From UMGS755 sp045590535 (GTDB taxonomy: Bacteria; Bacillota; Clostridia; UBA1381; UBA9506), in the NCBI GenBank assembly GCA_045590535.1, contig JAZNRE010000034.1, forward strand, positions 1-38,503: a DNA stretch of 38,503 nucleotides. Direction: 5' to 3'. A program made the position numbers and the translations under genes. This document shows positions 7,874 to 15,988 of this stretch, in pieces; the first letter of the stretch is position 1, and each line of letters begins with the position of its first letter. Below the pieces are notes generated by a model, which was not told the origin of the DNA, did not search any database, and saw nothing but the letters and a program-made list of their open reading frames with translations.

Positions 7874-7990
7874 ATTAGACTCCTTTTTCGATTTATGTCC
7901 TCAGCTACAGGTGCATTTTCTTTTGTAAAATCCCTGCTCATTTCGGTGGTTTTGTGCCTGCCAAAAGGGCATGCACACTTATATGTAGTC

Positions 7991-8019
7991 ATTATATCAT
8001 ATTGACAAAGTTATTGCAA
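7991..8019 (-). promoter_or_regulatory. Promoter for prfA-cdaA-cdaR, overlapping the divergent pdxK promoter
   Basis: On the minus strand TTGCAA (8014-8019) and TATAAT (7991-7996) are 17 bp apart. Its -35 falls inside the spacer of the plus-strand promoter at 8002-8030. The leader of about 110 nt holds an imperfect hairpin near 7954-7977. Confidence 0.75.
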
Positions 8020-8030
8020 GCAGATATAAT
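8002..8030 (+). promoter_or_regulatory. Consensus promoter for pdxK-mnmA-hydE
   Basis: A perfect TTGACA (8002-8007) and TATAAT (8025-8030) with a 17-bp spacer, about 54 bp before the pyridoxamine kinase ATG. It overlaps the divergent prfA promoter. Confidence 0.9.
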
Positions 8031-8083
8031 ACAAGAGGTAGAATATTTTGCAGTATTATTGATAAAAGGAGACTGGTTTTTTC

Positions 8084-8944
8084 ATGCAAAGGCAAAAACG
8101 AGTGGCAGCAGTTCATGATATATCTTGCTTCGGCAAATGCTCTCTCACGGTTGCGCTTCCGGTTTTATCGGCGGCGGGGCTTGAAACCTGCTGCATTCCC
8201 ACAGCGGTGCTTTCAACACACACCGGCGGGTTCACAGGCTATACCTATCGGGATTTAACCGAAGACATTCTGCCCATTGCTGCCCATTGGAAAGGCCAGA
8301 ACATTCAGTTTGATGCGGTTTATACCGGCTTTTTGGGGTCAGTTGAGCAAACCGACATTTTAGAGCAGGTGATTGAGCAGATTGCCGATAAAGAAACACT
8401 GGTGATGATTGACCCTGTGATGGGGGATAACGGTGCGCTTTACACCGTGTTTTCAGATAATTTCCCTGAAGCCATGCGAAAGCTTTGCCAGCGGGCAGAC
8501 ATCATTGTGCCTAACATGACCGAGGCCTATCTGCTTTTAGGAGAAAACTATCGCCCCGGACCTTATACTGAGGAAGAAATTGACCGCTTGCTTGTGGCGC
8601 TGTCCGGCATTTGTCGGGGTCAGGTGGTGCTGACAGGTGTCTATTTTGATGAAGAAAAACTAGGCGCTGCCACTTATGACGCAAAAACAGGGCATAAGGC
8701 ACTGGCTATGCGCCAACGGGTAACGGGCATGTATCACGGTACGGGGGATGTGTATGCCAGCGCACTGCTGGCGGCTGTTATGCGGGGTTTTTCGTTAGAA
8801 GAAGCTGCCGGCATTGCTGCCGACTACACCATTATGTCCATTGAAACAACCAAAAAAATGGATAAAGATTTGCGCTATGGCGTTAATTTTGAATATAACA
8901 TTCCCACCTTGATTGAACTTTTAGAAAAGGGGAACCCGCAATGA
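8084..8944 (+). CDS. Pyridoxamine / pyridoxal kinase (ribokinase-like)
   Basis: A 286-residue kinase that phosphorylates pyridoxal, pyridoxine or pyridoxamine to the 5'-phosphate (vitamin B6 salvage). Seen: the N-terminal VHDISCFGKCSLT block, PTAVLSTHTGGF, the DPVMGDNG motif, NMTEAYLL, and the C-terminal GTGDVYASALL anion-hole motif with the catalytic Asp. This matches the PdxK/PdxY side of the family rather than ThiD. The SD AAAGGAG (8065-8071) is about 12 nt from the ATG, slightly long. The stop overlaps the mnmA start by 4 nt, so the two are coupled. Confidence 0.88.
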   Translation: MQRQKRVAAVHDISCFGKCSLTVALPVLSAAGLETCCIPTAVLSTHTGGFTGYTYRDLTEDILPIAAHWKGQNIQFDAVYTGFLGSVEQTDILEQVIEQIADKETLVMIDPVMGDNGALYTVFSDNFPEAMRKLCQRADIIVPNMTEAYLLLGENYRPGPYTEEEIDRLLVALSGICRGQVVLTGVYFDEEKLGAATYDAKTGHKALAMRQRVTGMYHGTGDVYASALLAAVMRGFSLEEAAGIAADYTIMSIETTKKMDKDLRYGVNFEYNIPTLIELLEKGNPQ

Positions 8945-9981
8945 AAAAAGTCATGATTGCCTTAAGCGGCGGTGTTGACAGCTCGGTGGCAGCACATCTG
9001 TTGCAGAATACAGGCTATGCCCTTTGCGGCGGCACCCTGAATCTGACAGGGGCGCCGACGCAGGATGCGGCACAAGCGGCAGAGCGGCTTTCCATTCCGT
9101 TTTATGAATTTGATGAGCAAGAGGCCTTTAAAGAGCAGGTCATTATCCCTTTTGCCGAAAGCTATGAACGGGGTGAAACCCCCAATCCCTGCATTATCTG
9201 CAACCGACGGATTAAATTCGGCATTTTGATGGAACACGCCCTTTCTTTAGGCTGTGATTATGTTGCAACGGGGCACTATGCCAAGGTGAAACAAGATGCA
9301 GCTACAGGCCGAATGTTGCTTTACAGAGCAAAAGACACCAAAAAAGACCAGACCTACATGCTTTATCAGCTGTCGCAAGAGCAGCTTGCCCATGCGCTGT
9401 TCCCTTTGGGTGATTACAGCAAGGATGAAATTCGGGCATTAGCAACCGAGATTGGGCTTAAAAATGCGCAAAAGCCCGATAGTCAGGATATTTGTTTTGT
9501 GCCGGACGGGGACTATGGCGCTTTTTTAGAAGCGTTTCAGGGTAAGGTATATCCCCCGGGTGATTTTGTGGATGAAAAAGGGCAGCGTCTGGGTCAGCAT
9601 CAGGGCATCATTCGTTACACCGTTGGGCAGAGAAAGGGCCTGGGCATTGCTTTGGGCGCCCCTGCCTTTGTTTTAAGAAAGGATGCGGCGTGCAATCGGG
9701 TGGTACTGGGCGCAGAAGATAGGCTGTTTACCAAGCGGGTTGCAGCCGTTGATGTGAACTGGATTGCTTGGGAAAAGCCGGTTGACGGCACAAAAGTGAC
9801 CGCCAAAACACGCTATAGTCAAAAAGAGGCAAGTGCTAAAATATATGCAACCGAAACCGGCGTTATGGCAGAATTTGATGAGCCCCAGCGCGCTCCGGCA
9901 CCGGGTCAGGCCATGGTGTTTTACGATGATGATGTGGTGGTGGGCGGTGGCACCATTATTCCGGATTTGAGCAAAGGATGA
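8941..9981 (+). CDS. mnmA: tRNA-uridine 2-sulfurtransferase MnmA, compact form
   Basis: A 346-residue PP-loop enzyme that thiolates U34 of Lys, Glu and Gln tRNAs using persulfide sulfur from a cysteine desulfurase. Seen: PP-loop SGGVDSS (9-15), the PNPCIICN block with the catalytic Cys84, and the second Cys185 in DSQDICFVPDG. The central and C-terminal domains follow (RYTVGQRKGLG, then the C-terminal beta domain). The stretch between PP-loop and Cys84 is about 15 residues shorter than in E. coli MnmA, lacking the usual NW-containing insert. ATG overlaps the kinase stop; AAGGGG is the SD. It may be a second MnmA paralogue. Confidence 0.9.
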   Translation: MKKVMIALSGGVDSSVAAHLLQNTGYALCGGTLNLTGAPTQDAAQAAERLSIPFYEFDEQEAFKEQVIIPFAESYERGETPNPCIICNRRIKFGILMEHALSLGCDYVATGHYAKVKQDAATGRMLLYRAKDTKKDQTYMLYQLSQEQLAHALFPLGDYSKDEIRALATEIGLKNAQKPDSQDICFVPDGDYGAFLEAFQGKVYPPGDFVDEKGQRLGQHQGIIRYTVGQRKGLGIALGAPAFVLRKDAACNRVVLGAEDRLFTKRVAAVDVNWIAWEKPVDGTKVTAKTRYSQKEASAKIYATETGVMAEFDEPQRAPAPGQAMVFYDDDVVVGGGTIIPDLSKG

Positions 9982-9986
9982 ACAAA

Positions 9987-11048
9987 ATGGAAACCATGAA
10001 AAAGCTGATTGACAAACTGGCAGAAACACGGGCACTAACAAGGGAGGAATATAGAAGTCTGCTTCTTTCCTCTTCGGATGATGCCCTGCGTGCTTATGCA
10101 GCAAAGCGTGCCGGCGATGTGGCTGTGAAGCGGTTTGGCAAGGGTATTTACATTCGTGGTTTAATTGAAATCAGCAACATTTGTAAAAACGATTGTTATT
10201 ATTGTGGTTTGCGCCGTAGCAACACAAAATGCCGTCGGTATCGCTTGACCGAGGAAGACATTTTGGATTGCTGCCGGCAGGGCTATGCACTCGGCTTTCG
10301 CACCTTTGTGTTGCAAGGGGGCGAGGACGGCGGTTTTTCTGATGAAAGCCTTTGTGTTTTGGTGAAAGAGATAAAAAAATTGTATCCCGACTGCGCCGTC
10401 ACCCTTTCAGTGGGGGAACGGGAGCGGGCGGTGTATCAGCGGTTTTTTGATGCCGGTGCCGATCGTTATCTTTTGCGGCACGAAACGGCAGATGATGACC
10501 ATTACAGCAAGCTGCACCCTGCTAATTTATCTTTGAAAAAGCGCAAACAATGTCTTTATGATTTAAAAGAGATTGGCTTTCAGGTGGGAACAGGCTTTTT
10601 GGTAGGCTCGCCCTACCAAACCATTGACCATTTGTGCAGCGACTTATTGTTTATTCAGGAATTCCGACCACAAATGATTGGCATAGGGCCCTTTATTCCC
10701 CATCAGGATACGCCATTTAAAAATGAGCCGGCCGGCTCACTCGATTTTACGCTTTTTCTTTTGTCCCTTTTGCGGTTGGGACATCCCAACGCGTTAATTC
10801 CGGCAACCACAGCCGTGGGCACCCTTTGTGAAGATGGCAGGGAGCAGGCAATTTTAGCCGGTGCCAATGTGGTTATGCCCAATTTATCACCCAGCTTGCA
10901 CCGCAAAGACTACATGCTTTATGACAACAAGCTTTCAGATGGAGCAGAGGGGGCAGAGGCCACGGATGTGCTTGCGGCACGGCTTAATAAAATCGGCTAT
11001 CACATTGTGACAGACCGGGGGGACTTTAAAGCCATAGAAATTAAATAA
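9987..11048 (+). CDS. hydE: [FeFe] hydrogenase H-cluster maturase HydE (radical SAM)
   Basis: A radical SAM enzyme needed to build the diiron subcluster of [FeFe] hydrogenase together with HydF and HydG. Counting from an in-frame ATG at 9978, the CX3CX2C cluster is at Cys69, Cys73 and Cys76 (NICKNDCYYC). It is followed by LQGGEDGG and the core segments TGFLVGSPYQT and GIGPFIPH typical of HydE. I place the start at ATG 9987 because AAAGGA (9973-9978) is then 8 nt upstream; ATG 9978 would have no SD spacing. Protein length is 353. hydF and hydG are not in the window. A terminator follows at 11051. Confidence 0.93.
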   Translation: METMKKLIDKLAETRALTREEYRSLLLSSSDDALRAYAAKRAGDVAVKRFGKGIYIRGLIEISNICKNDCYYCGLRRSNTKCRRYRLTEEDILDCCRQGYALGFRTFVLQGGEDGGFSDESLCVLVKEIKKLYPDCAVTLSVGERERAVYQRFFDAGADRYLLRHETADDDHYSKLHPANLSLKKRKQCLYDLKEIGFQVGTGFLVGSPYQTIDHLCSDLLFIQEFRPQMIGIGPFIPHQDTPFKNEPAGSLDFTLFLLSLLRLGHPNALIPATTAVGTLCEDGREQAILAGANVVMPNLSPSLHRKDYMLYDNKLSDGAEGAEATDVLAARLNKIGYHIVTDRGDFKAIEIK

Positions 11049-11050
11049 TA

Positions 11051-11099
11051 AAAGCAGTGCAGATGTCGGTTTTTAAAGGTCGCTTTGCACTGCTTTTTT
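11051..11099 (+). terminator. Terminator after hydE
   Basis: An 11-bp perfect stem (11051-11061 with 11086-11096), a long loop, and T6 ending at 11099. Confidence 0.85.
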
Positions 11100-11158
11100 A
11101 ATGCTGTTAAAACCCCGCAAAAATGGCACAATTATTGTAAAAAAACCCAAGTTAACAG

Positions 11159-11187
11159 TTGAAACTGCAGAAGAAATATGATACAAT
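11159..11187 (+). promoter_or_regulatory. Promoter of the SLATT-like gene
   Basis: TTGAAA (11159-11164) and TACAAT (11182-11187) with a 17-bp spacer, after the hydE terminator. The leader before 11267 contains a small GTTTC/GAAAC hairpin near 11220-11232. Confidence 0.75.
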
Positions 11188-11266
11188 GACTATGTATGTT
11201 TTATAGTCAAATGGAGAAGTGTTTCAATGAAACAATAATGAGGTTTGTCGAAAAGGAGAGAAACCA

Positions 11267-11896
11267 ATGAAAAGTGATTTTAAAAGCGTTAATGCCTGGC
11301 GAAAAATTTGCGCAACCACTCTGAATAATTACATACACATGGAAAAAAGATTGTCTCAAAGTGAAAAAATGTCAAACTTCATGCTCACTTATTACAGCGT
11401 GTTTTTAATCATCAACTCTTTAAACGCTGCTTATTTTGATTTTTATAACAACCAGATGTGCGAATATTTCGGTGTGATTCTATCGGTTATTATGCTTGCA
11501 TATTCTTTAATTAACGGCAATGCAAACTATGCCCAGCGCATTGACCGGGTAACGGAAGCCATCAATGAACTGAAGTCATTAAGAAAAAAACTAAGCGATG
11601 AAGAGCTGGATTCGTTTATTGACAGCTACAACAGCGTTGTGAATAATGTGGAATTCAGAAGCGATGTTGATTTTTTTAACACCGTCAAATCTATGTGCAG
11701 AGAAAAGAACATAAACTGTTTTCAAAAGCCCTCAACAATTGAATCCGGCGGCGACGAAGATATTGAACTCATCAAAGGCTATTTAAGTGAAATTTCACCT
11801 CGTCTTCTGCAGCTTAAAATTTTTGCAGACTTGGCACTTAACCTGCTACTTTTGGTTTTTCCCGTGGTGGTGGTTATTGCCTGCATCACGCTGTAA
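11267..11896 (+). CDS. Orphan SLATT-like membrane protein
   Basis: A 209-residue membrane protein. Two helices (about 38-57 and 66-84) with a short loop are followed by an NANYAQRIDRVTEAINELKSL-type amphipathic helix start and a DFFNTVK block near 135-141. That resembles SLATT-domain proteins, predicted pore-forming effectors of nucleotide-signal defence systems. A further hydrophobic helix ends the protein (about 184-208). No SMODS cyclase, SLOG sensor or reverse transcriptase is adjacent, so it is an orphan here. SD AAGGAG precedes ATG 11267. The family call is by pattern only; another small membrane family is possible. Its AT-rich sequence and own promoter set it a little apart from its neighbours. 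Confidence 0.65.
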   Translation: MKSDFKSVNAWRKICATTLNNYIHMEKRLSQSEKMSNFMLTYYSVFLIINSLNAAYFDFYNNQMCEYFGVILSVIMLAYSLINGNANYAQRIDRVTEAINELKSLRKKLSDEELDSFIDSYNSVVNNVEFRSDVDFFNTVKSMCREKNINCFQKPSTIESGGDEDIELIKGYLSEISPRLLQLKIFADLALNLLLLVFPVVVVIACITL

Positions 11897-11965
11897 AAAA
11901 CGGGTTGATTTTTGCGGGTTTTTCGGCCGGGTTTGGCTGGGTGTTACATTTTAGGAGGTCATTTT

Positions 11966-12496
11966 TTGAACGCAATTGTGGTTTACAAAACAAAATACGG
12001 CTCCACAAAAACCTATGCGCAATGGATTGGCGAGGCACTTAACTGCAAAGTAGCCGATGCAAAGGACATAACCATAGATGAGCTTGAAAATTATGACACC
12101 ATCATCTATGGCGGCGGACTTTATGCCGAAACCATTAACGGATTGGGGCTCATCACCAAAAATATAGAACGGCTTAATAACAAAAAAATTGCCGTGTATT
12201 CCACCGGTATAACACCCCTTGATTGTCGTGATTATTACGACAAGCTGGTTTTAGAAAAGAATTTTAAAAACGGCGTGCCTGCGTGTATTAAAATTTTTAA
12301 TTTTACCGGCAAAATGCTGATGGAGGAGCTGAGTCTTGTCCACAGAACAGCCCTTAAAACCTTAAAAAAGATTATGAGCGCAAAAGAAAACCCCACAGAA
12401 ATGGAAAAGCTTTTAATTGAGCTTTGTGATGTGAATGCAGACCTTAGTGACCGCACCCAAATCAGCGGTTTAATTGACTATGTAAAAGAAGCATAA
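11966..12496 (+). CDS. Flavodoxin-domain protein
   Basis: A 176-residue flavodoxin-like protein. The N-terminal beta strand and phosphate loop read VVYKTKYGSTKTYA, followed by DTIIYGGGLYAETINGL. This resembles the Flavodoxin_5/HemG-like group that binds FMN. The start is a TTG (11966) with AGGAGG (11953-11958) spaced correctly; the upstream in-frame codon at 11912 has no SD. The C-terminal half, rich in Lys and Leu, is less typical and may be a specific extension. It lies 69 bp after the SLATT-like gene and may share its promoter. A HemG-type protoporphyrinogen role is unproven, since no other haem genes are near. Confidence 0.8.
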   Translation: MNAIVVYKTKYGSTKTYAQWIGEALNCKVADAKDITIDELENYDTIIYGGGLYAETINGLGLITKNIERLNNKKIAVYSTGITPLDCRDYYDKLVLEKNFKNGVPACIKIFNFTGKMLMEELSLVHRTALKTLKKIMSAKENPTEMEKLLIELCDVNADLSDRTQISGLIDYVKEA

Positions 12497-12533
12497 CTGA
12501 GTAAGAACATGAAAAACTTTTAAGGAGAAATTT

Positions 12534-13943
12534 ATGCGAAAGACAAAAATTGTATGCACCATCGGTCCTGCCAGCGAATCAGCAGAAATGCTCACCGGTC
12601 TTTGCAGAGCCGGCATGAATGTGGCAAGGTTAAACTTTTCTCACGGCACTCACGAAGAGCACCAAAAGAGAATTGAAACCATTAAAAAAGTTCGCAGTGA
12701 CCTCTGCTTGCCTATTGCCATTATGCTGGACACAAAGGGCCCTGAATATAGAATTAAAACCTTTAAAGACGGAAAAGTTATTCTTTGTGCAGGGGATGAA
12801 TTTACCTTCACCACAGAGGATGTAGAAGGCAGCAAAGAAAAGGTTTCGGTTACCTATGAAAACTTGCCGGACGAGGTTGAACCGGGGGACACCATTTTGC
12901 TGAACAACGGCTTGCTTTCTTTTCGGGTTAAAAAGGTTAGGGGGCCGGAGATTCTTTGCGAGGTGATTTGCGGTGGCGAACTTTCTAACAGAAAGAGCAT
13001 GAGCTTTCCCGGTAAAGTCATGAAGCAGACCTATCTTTCAGAACAGGATAAAAAGGATATTGCCTTTGGCATCAAAAACGATATTGATTATCTGGCCTGC
13101 TCCTTTGTTTCGAACAAGCAGGATTTGATGGATGTCCGCGCCTATTTAACTGAAATCGGTGCAGGCGACATTGAGCTGATTGCAAAAATTGAAAATCAGG
13201 CAGGTTTTGATAACATTGAAGAAATTTGTGAACACTGTGACGGGGTTATGATTGCCCGTGGTGACATGGGTGTGGAAATTCCCTTTGAAAATTTGCCCTA
13301 CATTCAAAAACAGCTCATCACCAAATGCCGCTTGCTTGGCAAACGCGTGATTACGGCAACGGAGATGCTTGAAACCATGATTTATAATCCGCGCCCCACC
13401 AGAGCCGAAATTTCGGATGTGGCAAATGCGGTTTATGATGGGACAAGCGCCATTATGCTCTCCGGTGAAACCGCTGCGGGGAAATATCCCATTGAGGCTG
13501 TTAAAACCATGGCGAAAATTGCCGAAACAACCGAGAGCAACATACATTATCAAAAACGCTTTCACAATTCGGCCTTTAAAATTAAAAACACAGTGGATGC
13601 CATTTCACATGCCACCTGCGGCATGGCCATGGACATTGACGCCAAAGCCATTGTGGCCTGCTCCTTATCCGGTATGACAGCACGAATGGTATCGCGCTTT
13701 CGTTCGCCAGTTGACATTGTGGGCCTGACCACAGACGAGCGCACCTGGCGCAAACTGGCACTCTCCTGGGGTGTTACACCGGCTATTTGTGAAAAGTTCA
13801 CATCCACCGAGGTTTTGTTTTACACAGCAAGAAAAATTGCGGAAGAAAGCCTGGATTTAAAACACGGCGACAAAATTGTTATAACCGGCGGCGTTACCGG
13901 AGAATCGGGCAACACGAATCTGATTAAAATAGAAGATATTTAA
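12534..13943 (+). CDS. pyk: Pyruvate kinase
   Basis: A 469-residue glycolytic enzyme converting phosphoenolpyruvate and ADP to pyruvate and ATP. Seen: N-terminal KIVCTIGPAS, ARLNFSHG, MLDTKGPE, the catalytic Lys in LIAKIENQAG, ARGDMGVEIPFE, and RPTRAEISDVANAVYDG with SGETAAG. The A/B barrel is followed by the C-terminal regulatory domain. The extra PEP-utilising domain found on the C-terminus of Bacillus Pyk is absent, so this is the short form. AAGGAG precedes the ATG. The next gene starts about 50 bp downstream without a terminator. Confidence 0.97.
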   Translation: MRKTKIVCTIGPASESAEMLTGLCRAGMNVARLNFSHGTHEEHQKRIETIKKVRSDLCLPIAIMLDTKGPEYRIKTFKDGKVILCAGDEFTFTTEDVEGSKEKVSVTYENLPDEVEPGDTILLNNGLLSFRVKKVRGPEILCEVICGGELSNRKSMSFPGKVMKQTYLSEQDKKDIAFGIKNDIDYLACSFVSNKQDLMDVRAYLTEIGAGDIELIAKIENQAGFDNIEEICEHCDGVMIARGDMGVEIPFENLPYIQKQLITKCRLLGKRVITATEMLETMIYNPRPTRAEISDVANAVYDGTSAIMLSGETAAGKYPIEAVKTMAKIAETTESNIHYQKRFHNSAFKIKNTVDAISHATCGMAMDIDAKAIVACSLSGMTARMVSRFRSPVDIVGLTTDERTWRKLALSWGVTPAICEKFTSTEVLFYTARKIAEESLDLKHGDKIVITGGVTGESGNTNLIKIEDI

Positions 13944-13992
13944 ACAATAGAAACGCGTTGATTGAATCAATCACAGTTTGGGAGGGGTTCGC

Positions 13993-14745
13993 TTGAAAAA
14001 GATTAACATTTTGGGTGCGATGGTGGATAGTGTTACCATGGAAGAAGCGGTGGAAAAAGCCTTGGGATTCTTGAAAGAAGAGGGTAGCCACGCCATATAC
14101 ACCCCTAATTCTGAAATTGTTATGGCGGCCTACCGTGACCCGTCTTTTTGCCAGGTTCTAAACAGCGGCAGCTTAATTATTGCTGATGGCATTGGTCTTG
14201 TGTATGCTTCAAAAATTTTAAAAGAGCCTCTTCCTGAGCGTGTGGCGGGTTTCGATTTGGCATCACGGTTGATTCGGGAATCAGCTGACGGCGCGCATTC
14301 CCTTTACTTTTTCGGCGGACGCCCCGGCGTAGCCGAAAAGGCCATTGAAAATTTAAAGGCAGAATATCCTGAGCTCTCTGTTGTCGGCTGCAGCGACGGA
14401 TATTTTGATGCAGAAAAAGAAAAAGTAATTATTGATGATATAAAGGAAAAGAAGCCTGACATTCTGTTTGTTTGCCTTGGTGCACCCAAGCAGGAAAAAT
14501 GGATTGCAGCCCATCGTGACGAGCTGGGCGTGCCCCTACTTTTAGGGGTTGGTGGCAGCCTGGATGTTTGGGCAGGCGAGGTCGAGCGTGCCCCTGAAAA
14601 ATATCAAAAGGCCGGCCTTGAGTGGCTTTATCGGTTAATGAAGCAGCCCTCACGGTTTTTCAGAATGCTTGATTTGCCAAAATTCGGCTTAACGGTTTTG
14701 TTTAAAGGAAAAGCGGTGCAAAAGAAAGGAAAGAGCCATGAGTGA
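13993..14745 (+). CDS. TagA/WecG/CpsF-family glycosyltransferase
   Basis: A 250-residue GT26-type enzyme. In teichoic-acid or common-antigen synthesis these transfer ManNAc(A) from UDP to an undecaprenyl-linked GlcNAc. Seen: TPNSEIVMAAYRD, the catalytic-type block IADGIGLVYASK, RVAGFDL, YFFGGRPGVAEKA, PDILFVCLGAPKQEKWI and GVGGSLDVWAGEV, ending in the RLMKQPSRFFRM tail. The start is TTG 13993 after GGAGGGG (13981-13987); a longer TTG frame at 13978 lies inside the SD. It overlaps era by 8 nt. The sugar and final polymer are not determined, because no other wall-polymer genes lie nearby. Confidence 0.9.
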   Translation: MKKINILGAMVDSVTMEEAVEKALGFLKEEGSHAIYTPNSEIVMAAYRDPSFCQVLNSGSLIIADGIGLVYASKILKEPLPERVAGFDLASRLIRESADGAHSLYFFGGRPGVAEKAIENLKAEYPELSVVGCSDGYFDAEKEKVIIDDIKEKKPDILFVCLGAPKQEKWIAAHRDELGVPLLLGVGGSLDVWAGEVERAPEKYQKAGLEWLYRLMKQPSRFFRMLDLPKFGLTVLFKGKAVQKKGKSHE

Positions 14746-15628
14746 GTTTAAATCCGGTTTTGTCAGCATTGTGGGTCGACCCAATGTAGGCAAATCCACA
14801 TTACTTAATCAAATTATTGGGCAAAAGATTGCCATTATATCCGACAAACCTCAAACCACCCGCAACAACATTCTGGGTATTTTGCATGAAGATGACATGC
14901 AGATTGTTTTTATTGACACCCCGGGTATTCATCGCCCTTTCACCAAGCTGGGTGAGGTTATGATGAAATCGGCAGACAGCGCCGTACGGGATGCGGATGT
15001 GGTGTTGTTTTTGGTTGAGCCAAACGGAAAACCTGGCCCGGCTGAAGAAAAAATTATGGAAGATTTGCGGGCTTCGGGGCTGCCGGTCATTTTGGTTATT
15101 AACAAAATTGACAAGGTGAAAAAGGAAAGCCTTTTATCTGTCATTGCCACCTATCAGGCGGCGTTTGATTTTGCGGCTGTTTACATGATTTCAGCCAAAG
15201 AAAACGACGGGGTTGATGCCCTCATTAAAGAGCTTTCCGGCTATATGCAGGAAGGCCCCATGTATTTCCCCGAAGATGCGGTGACAGACCAGCCCGAACG
15301 GCAGGTGGTGGCAGAACTGGTGCGAGAAAAGCTGCTGCAGCTTTTGGACCAGGAGGTGCCTCACGGCATTGCCATTGAAGTTTTTTCCATGAAAGAAAAG
15401 GAAAAGCTTTATGAAATTGAAGTGAACATTTATTGCGAGCGTCAAAGCCATAAGGGCATTGTCATCGGCAAGGGGGGTTCTGTTTTAAAAGAGGCAGGCT
15501 CGCTGGCCCGTGCCGACATTGAGGACATGCTTGAAAAAAAGGTTTTGTTAAAGCTTTGGGTTAAGGTGAAAGACGATTGGCGCAACCGTGAAGGTTCTTT
15601 GCGCAATTTTGGCTATACCGGTGAATAG
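14738..15628 (+). CDS. era: GTPase Era, 16S rRNA maturation factor
   Basis: A 296-residue essential GTPase that binds the 3' end of 16S rRNA during 30S assembly. The P-loop GRPNVGKST starts at residue 13, followed by switch I with QTTRNNI, DTPGIH (60-65), and NKID. The C-terminal KH domain carries GIVIGKGGSVLKEAG. Length is typical. ATG 14738 lies 8 nt inside the end of the glycosyltransferase, preceded by an AAGGAAAG SD. ybeY and dgkA, which commonly precede era in Clostridia, are not here. Confidence 0.97.
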   Translation: MSEFKSGFVSIVGRPNVGKSTLLNQIIGQKIAIISDKPQTTRNNILGILHEDDMQIVFIDTPGIHRPFTKLGEVMMKSADSAVRDADVVLFLVEPNGKPGPAEEKIMEDLRASGLPVILVINKIDKVKKESLLSVIATYQAAFDFAAVYMISAKENDGVDALIKELSGYMQEGPMYFPEDAVTDQPERQVVAELVREKLLQLLDQEVPHGIAIEVFSMKEKEKLYEIEVNIYCERQSHKGIVIGKGGSVLKEAGSLARADIEDMLEKKVLLKLWVKVKDDWRNREGSLRNFGYTGE

Positions 15629-15676
15629 TTTTTGTTTTTTTCGATTTCTTTATGGAAATTTTTAGCCATAAATTTG

Positions 15677-15774
15677 TGGTATAATGAACGCATACATTAA
15701 GAAATTTAATCGGTTGCGTTTATTGCACCACAATTTACCTTAGACAAACTTTTATAAAAAAATTGTGGTATATT
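15677..15774 (+). promoter_or_regulatory. Two candidate extended -10 promoters before yqzL-recO
   Basis: The gap 15629-15829 has two similar boxes: TTGTGGTATAAT (15674-15685) and TTGTGGTATATT (15763-15774). Both carry a TGG just before the hexamer, an extended -10. No good -35 is spaced 17 bp from either. An inverted copy of the core (CCACAATTT, 15728-15736) lies between them. Confidence 0.5.
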
Positions 15775-15829
15775 CCCCTTATTACAAGTCAAAATAGTAA
15801 TAGACTGGTGATAAGGCGGGATGAATTTG

Positions 15830-15988
15830 ATGGAAGAATTTGCATGGAATTTTTTTATGAAAACAGGCAATATCGACGGATATTTACTTTATAAACAAAG
15901 CATGAACAACAAGGAAAATTGTGATGAGCATGGAACTGATCAAGACGAGTGGGGTTGTCATCCGGCGGACCAAGGTGAAAGACAATGA
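15830..15988 (+). CDS. yqzL: YqzL-family small protein
   Basis: A 52-residue reading frame beginning MEEFAWNFFMKTGNID and continuing GYLLYKQ. The short FxWxFFxxTGxIDxYLLYK pattern and the position between era and recO match the YqzL family of Bacillus, a protein of unknown function. An in-frame ATG at 15821 exists but sits directly on the SD AAGGCGGG (15813-15820), so 15830 is preferred. Its acidic tail (CDEHGTDQDEWGC and on) overlaps the recO start by 65 nt in another frame, which is unusual. Either the overlap is real or the tail reflects drift past an older stop. Confidence 0.75.
   Translation: MEEFAWNFFMKTGNIDGYLLYKQSMNNKENCDEHGTDQDEWGCHPADQGERQ

Noticed and set aside
7954..7977. Possible riboswitch or attenuator in the prfA leader
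   Set aside because: The hairpin is imperfect, has no T run and matches no riboswitch class I know.
11912..11965. Upstream extension of the flavodoxin gene
   Set aside because: The frame has no SD at 11912, while TTG 11966 has a strong AGGAGG and gives a proper flavodoxin start.
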